Assembly (NCBI RefSeq): GCF_003667525.1
Contig: NZ_RCUW01000003.1
Coordinates: 299,138 to 363,137, forward strand
DNA: 64,000 nt
From: Mycetocola_B reblochoni
GTDB taxonomy: Bacteria > Actinomycetota > Actinomycetes > Actinomycetales > Microbacteriaceae
Direction of reading: 5' to 3'
Shown here piece after piece: positions 61,053 through 64,000 of the stretch (positions are counted from its first letter, which is position 1; each line of letters opens with the position of its first letter). A model generated the notes under the pieces. That model searched no databases. It was not told where the DNA came from and saw nothing but the letters and a program-made list of their open reading frames with translations. Both the position numbers and the translations under genes were made by a program.

Positions 61053-61991
61053 TCAGCCCTGGGGCAGCAGGGTGCGGATGTACGTCTGGTTGGTGCCGCA
61101 GACGCCGAGGCTGTCGCCGCCGTACTGCTCGCACAGGATGATGCCGTTGAAGCCGACGGAGATGGCCTCGCGCACGACCTCGCGGTAGTTGATGAGTCCC
61201 GCCTCCATCGTGGAGGGGACGCTCGTGGCCCAGCTGCCGTCCTTGGCCTCGTCACGGGTGTAGTTCTTGACGTGCCAGTAGTTCGCGTAGGGAAGCGTCT
61301 TGCGGTACAGCTCGCGCCAGTCCTCGACGGGGCGGTGCAGGCGGATGAGGTTCGCCACGTCAGGGTTGAGGCCGACGTTGTCCAGGCCGACGGCCTCGAC
61401 GAAGCGCACGGCACTGTCCGCGGTGCCGAGGTAGGTGTCCTCGTACATCTCCAGGGAGACCGGCAGGCCCACCTCTGCGGCGTGCTTTCCGAGCTCGCGG
61501 ATGCGGCTGACGGCCAGGTCCCAGGTCTCGCGGTCGTCGGGGTCGACGGGGCCCTGCGCGGTCCAGAACCAGAGCGCGTCCTTCTGCGCCTGGGTGAAGG
61601 GCTGGTGCAGTCCGGTCGAGAAGACCGACATGCCCCACTCGGCGGCGGCGTCGATGCTGCGGTGCGCGTAGGCGAGGTTCTCCTCGCCCTTGCCCGGCTG
61701 GATGACGCTCTGGCGCTGGACGTGCACGGAGGGGATGCTGACGCCGTGCGAGGCGGCGATGGAGAGGAACTCGTCGCGGCGGCTGGCCGACAGGTCGGCC
61801 GGGCGGACGTGGCTGTCGGCGAGCTCGGCGAGGGTGAAGCCGACGCTGGCGACCTGGGCGAAGACGTCGTCCCAGACCTCGGCGGGGGCGTCGTGCAGTG
61901 CCACCCCGTTCCTGTCGACGGCGGGGATCCCGTGGAGGCAGGTGGCGATCGGCCACGTCTCGGCGGTATAGCGGGTGTCAACGCTAGACAT
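61053..61991 (-). CDS. Sugar phosphate isomerase/epimerase-like TIM barrel (possible 3-keto-acid decarboxylase)
   Basis: 312 residues from ATG 61991, with GGAG just before it; the ATG five codons earlier lacks a ribosome site. Xylose-isomerase-like fold with a probable metal site E181 (SLEMYEDTY), D211 (LNPDVANL), H240 (YWHVKNYT) and E288 (LCEQYGG). These residues occur in epimerases, hydroxypyruvate isomerases and in decarboxylases of branched sugar acids. I infer decarboxylation or isomerisation of the keto acid made by the dehydrogenase 30 bases downstream. First gene of its operon. Confidence 0.8.
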   Translation of the reverse strand: MSSVDTRYTAETWPIATCLHGIPAVDRNGVALHDAPAEVWDDVFAQVASVGFTLAELADSHVRPADLSASRRDEFLSIAASHGVSIPSVHVQRQSVIQPGKGEENLAYAHRSIDAAAEWGMSVFSTGLHQPFTQAQKDALWFWTAQGPVDPDDRETWDLAVSRIRELGKHAAEVGLPVSLEMYEDTYLGTADSAVRFVEAVGLDNVGLNPDVANLIRLHRPVEDWRELYRKTLPYANYWHVKNYTRDEAKDGSWATSVPSTMEAGLINYREVVREAISVGFNGIILCEQYGGDSLGVCGTNQTYIRTLLPQG

Positions 61992-62040
61992 TGTGCTCCA
62001 TTGCATGAGTGGGGGTGGGGGCGCGGGAACCGCACCTGAA

Positions 62041-62056
62041 ATATCCTATAGGAAAT
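62041..62056. promoter_or_regulatory. Candidate GntR operator with a TCCTATAGGA core
   Basis: A perfect 10-bp palindrome TCCTATAGGA (62044-62053) extends outward with two of three further base pairs. It overlaps the -10 and the expected start point of the sugar-acid operon, ideal for repression by the neighbouring GntR/FCD protein. Confidence 0.6.
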
Positions 62057-62082
62057 ATAGGCCGTGCTCGCGGCGGATGCAA
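62054..62082 (-). promoter_or_regulatory. Promoter of the sugar-acid operon
   Basis: Minus-strand TTGCAT (62077-62082), 17 bases, TATATT (62054-62059, five of six to consensus). Transcription would begin near 62047, giving a leader of about 56 bases. This A/T patch stands out from its surroundings. Confidence 0.6.
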
Positions 62083-62186
62083 GCACGCTCGACAGCGCGT
62101 CCGGCCGGCCGCGCCCGCGCCCTCCCCTCGCCCGTTCAGGACGGCACGAACGACATGCGACGACCGCTCGGGCGCGAGGGCAGTCG

Positions 62187-62213
62187 GGCTCGAGGGCGCT
62201 CAGGCTCGAGGGC
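62187..62213. repeat. Direct repeat GGCTCGAGGGC, 16-base period
   Basis: Two exact 11-base copies (62187-62197, 62203-62213) upstream of the operon promoter and downstream of gntR. Each contains a CTCGAG palindrome. Confidence 0.6.
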
Positions 62214-62323
62214 TCACCGATGCACCCCCGCGCAGCACGACGCGGGGACCGGATCAGACGCTCACGTTCGCGCGTTCGCCGATGCGACGCACCGTGCGTC
62301 CGGTCGCGACGCGGTGGGCTGGA

Positions 62324-63043
62324 TCAGACGCCGTCGCCGGACGCCGCCATCGACCGCTGCCTGACGTTCGCGATGTGCGCCCGCATCGCCTCGACGGCGC
62401 CGTCCACGTCACCGGCCTCATAGGCCAGCACGACCGCGAGATGCTCCGCGGCGGCCTCGGTGACGTCATCGGGCCCGCGCACCACGGCCTGACGCATGCG
62501 GTGCGTCAGCGCACCGAGCGACTCGTACATGCCGACCAGGTAGCGGTTGCCCGAGTGCTCGAACACGGCGCGGTGGAACTCGAAGTCGCTCTGGAAGTAG
62601 TCCTGGGTCAGCTGCAGCGGCACCGGCTCGTCCGCGCTGCCCCTGGCGAGGATGCGGTCGCCCTCCTCGCTGTGTCGCCGCTGGCGCTCCCTGAGCTCCG
62701 GCAGCATGGCGGGCACATGCGCGCCCGCCAGACGGGCAGCCTCGACCTCGAGGACGGTACGGGCCTGGAACAGCTCCTCGAGCTGCTCGGTGTTCAGCGG
62801 AGGGGCGACGCGATAGCCCTTCAAGGCCTCGCGGGTGACCAGTCCCGTGCGTTCGAGCTCGACGAGCGCCTCGCGCACCGGCGTCGGCGACACGTTGAGG
62901 ACCTTCGCCATGCTGTCGATCGACAGCCGTGCGCCCGCGGGGATCTCGCCCTCGAGGAGCTTGCGCAGGATCATGTCGTAGACGCGGTCACGCAGACCAC
63001 GGCGGTCGATGCCCGCCGGCGAGGCCCCCTGCTGTCGGCTCAT
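62324..63043 (-). CDS. GntR-family (FCD) transcriptional regulator
   Basis: 239 residues. Winged helix at about 15-85 (LRDRVYDMILRKLLEGEIPAGARLSIDSMAKVLNVSPTPVREALVELERTGLV), then an all-helical FCD effector domain with likely metal-binding residues in DFEFHRAVFEHSGN, EHLAVVLA and AMRAHIANVR. FCD regulators often bind sugar acids or hydroxy acids. Its ATG overlaps the stop of the TPI-like gene (ATGA). The stop is 317 bases before the next operon, whose promoter holds a palindrome. Confidence 0.92.
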   Translation of the reverse strand: MSRQQGASPAGIDRRGLRDRVYDMILRKLLEGEIPAGARLSIDSMAKVLNVSPTPVREALVELERTGLVTREALKGYRVAPPLNTEQLEELFQARTVLEVEAARLAGAHVPAMLPELRERQRRHSEEGDRILARGSADEPVPLQLTQDYFQSDFEFHRAVFEHSGNRYLVGMYESLGALTHRMRQAVVRGPDDVTEAAAEHLAVVLAYEAGDVDGAVEAMRAHIANVRQRSMAASGDGV

Positions 63044-63870
63044 GCCGTGGGCTCGCCGATCCGTGCGATGCCGGCGATCTCGTCGAGGATCAGCCTGACG
63101 GCCTCCGGGTCGTGCGCGAAGCGTCCGAGGAACATGCCGTCCACGGAGTCGGCGATGCCGGGGAGCAACCCGGGTCCGGCGCTGCCGCCGTAGATCACGC
63201 GGTGCTCACCGACGGCGGGGTCGTCAGCGACCTGCTCCCCCAGCGAGGCGCAGACCGCCCTGATGTGGTCGGCGCCGGCGGGCTCGGCCGCCCCGATCGC
63301 CCAGACCGGCTCGTAGGCGACCACCAGGTCGCCGGTGAGGCCGGCCTCGCGCGCCGCCGACAGCGACGCGCTCAGCTGGGTCCTGCACTCGATCGCAGCC
63401 GAGCGGGGGTCCTGCTCGGCGACCTCGCCGATGCAGAGCACAGGCGTGAGCCCGTTGCGCCACGCCGCGGCGACCTTGAGCGCGACGGTGTCGTCGGTCT
63501 CGCCGAACAAGGCGCGCCGTTCGGCGTGCCCGATCTCGACCAGCACGGCCCCGAGCTCGCGGATCTGTGGACCGGACACCTCGCCGGTGAACGCCCCGCC
63601 GTCCTCCCAGTACATGTCCTGCGCACCAAGCAGGACGCCGCTGTCGCCGAGCGCGCGTCCCACGGCCTCGACGGCGAGGAAGCTCGGGATGACGAAGACG
63701 GTGGCCGCGCCCGCGGCCGTCGCCCTGTGCTCGCGCACGATGTCGGCGACCGCCTCGCTCCACTCGACGGAACGCTCGCGGCTGAAGTACATCTTCAGGC
63801 TGGAACCGATGAGGAACCGGCCACGGCCGAGGCGGGACGCCGGGGCGCCCGCCCGGTCGGTGGTCAACAC
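63040..63870 (-). CDS. Triosephosphate-isomerase paralogue, probable L-erythrulose-1-phosphate isomerase (LerI/EryH type)
   Basis: 276 residues from GTG 63870. The TIM fold keeps the catalytic residues: K26 (GSSLKMYF), H115 (EIGHAERR), E187 (AYEPVWAIG) and the phosphate loop YGGSAG. Canonical TPI has NWKMN where this protein has SSLKMYF, so the active-site Asn is replaced by Ser. Pairing with an RpiB homologue is the arrangement known for L-erythrulose-1-phosphate to D-erythrulose-4-phosphate to D-erythrose-4-phosphate isomerisation. Start overlaps the RpiB stop. Confidence 0.83.
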   Translation of the reverse strand: MLTTDRAGAPASRLGRGRFLIGSSLKMYFSRERSVEWSEAVADIVREHRATAAGAATVFVIPSFLAVEAVGRALGDSGVLLGAQDMYWEDGGAFTGEVSGPQIRELGAVLVEIGHAERRALFGETDDTVALKVAAAWRNGLTPVLCIGEVAEQDPRSAAIECRTQLSASLSAAREAGLTGDLVVAYEPVWAIGAAEPAGADHIRAVCASLGEQVADDPAVGEHRVIYGGSAGPGLLPGIADSVDGMFLGRFAHDPEAVRLILDEIAGIARIGEPTA

Positions 63871-64000
63871 GATGGTGCGCCCTCCACAGCGATCGGATGA
63901 CCCGCCTCATACTCACCGATCAACGCGACCTTCTCCGCCGACGCACTCGACGGATCAAAACGATACGTCAACCACTCACGCACCAAACGCTTCGCCAACT
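63864..64000 (-). CDS. C-terminal part of an RpiB-family isomerase, probable D-erythrulose-4-phosphate isomerase (partial)
   Basis: 44 residues plus stop are inside the window; the gene continues beyond 64000. The end LAKRLVREWLTYRFDPSSA matches the C-terminal helix of RpiB-type sugar phosphate isomerases. It overlaps the TPI-like gene by seven bases, so both are in one operon with gntR. Codons here are unlike the rest of the window (TTG, CGT, TTT, GAT, TAT instead of CTC, CGC, TTC, GAC, TAC). Confidence 0.75.
   Translation of the reverse strand, partial: LAKRLVREWLTYRFDPSSASAEKVALIGEYEAGHPIAVEGAPSC

Larger units (their letters stand above)
62007..62323. other. 317-base intergenic region with promoter, operator and direct repeats
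   Basis: No gene is seen here. It contains the promoter and palindrome near 62041-62082 and two copies of GGCTCGAGGGC (62187-62197 and 62203-62213). GGATCAGACG appears at 62251-62260 and again at 62321-62330 over the gntR stop. Confidence 0.7.

Noticed and set aside
62254..62330. Partial duplication of the gntR 3' end
   Set aside because: Only GGATCAGACG and a short ACGTTCGC stretch are shared; similarity is too brief to call a duplication.

Overview
The window is high-GC (roughly 70%) DNA with C/G-ending codons, GTG and TTG starts, G-rich Shine-Dalgarno sites and long GC hairpin terminators. Succinylase-route lysine genes (dapE, dapD, dapC), a 7Fe ferredoxin, TatB, a mycoredoxin-like thiol protein, an EfeUOB system and a DUF3117 peptide point to an actinobacterium. 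The housekeeping order (PHP phosphoesterase, aminopeptidase P, YflT-like stress protein, MgtE-N/CBS protein, Mrp, TatB, O-methyltransferase, DUF3117) resembles Micrococcales, probably Microbacteriaceae; this placement is inference. No rRNA, tRNA, CRISPR array, prophage or insertion sequence was seen.

Layout. 1-16 kb is mostly housekeeping: the tail of a probable RNA helicase, nucleic-acid and peptide turnover, Mrp, TatB, then lysine/DAP synthesis (dapE and dapD divergent, dapC with fdxA) and citrate synthase. 16-19.6 kb is an efeUOB iron-import operon behind a DtxR/IdeR-like site. 19.6-28 kb has typA, a PH-domain membrane protein and a complete Opp/Dpp peptide ABC transporter. 28-45 kb is a mixed accessory stretch: CPBP protease, DUF485/ActP acetate permease, NrtR-like regulator, PAP2 phosphatase, CDF exporter, mycoredoxin, an acetoin reductase with a divergent GAF regulator, ProP-like and POT transporters, aldose epimerase, fructosamine-kinase-like protein and an FAD oxidase. 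45-50 kb holds an SDR/NTF2-like pair with a divergent TetR, a methyltransferase and ychF. 50-56.9 kb has a DMT exporter, rmuC, glpX and an Ssu/Tau-type ABC operon ending in a CxxC AhpD-like protein.

57-64 kb is the most interesting part: two tandem minus-strand carbohydrate operons. One encodes an RpiB-family isomerase (cut by the window edge), a triosephosphate-isomerase paralogue and a GntR/FCD regulator. The other, behind a promoter with an embedded palindrome, encodes a TIM-barrel epimerase/decarboxylase-like protein, a 3-hydroxyacyl-CoA-dehydrogenase-like (L-gulonate-3-dehydrogenase-like) oxidoreductase, an SDR, a 38-residue membrane peptide and an ACS-family importer. The RpiB/TPI pair matches the DerI/LerI pair of erythrulose catabolism. 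I propose a sugar-acid route: oxidation at C3, decarboxylation to a tetrulose, phosphorylation and isomerisation to erythrose 4-phosphate.

A second genome-scale signal is that about fifteen start codons have a TANNNT/GANNNT -10-like hexamer exactly six bases upstream, which suggests widespread leaderless transcription.
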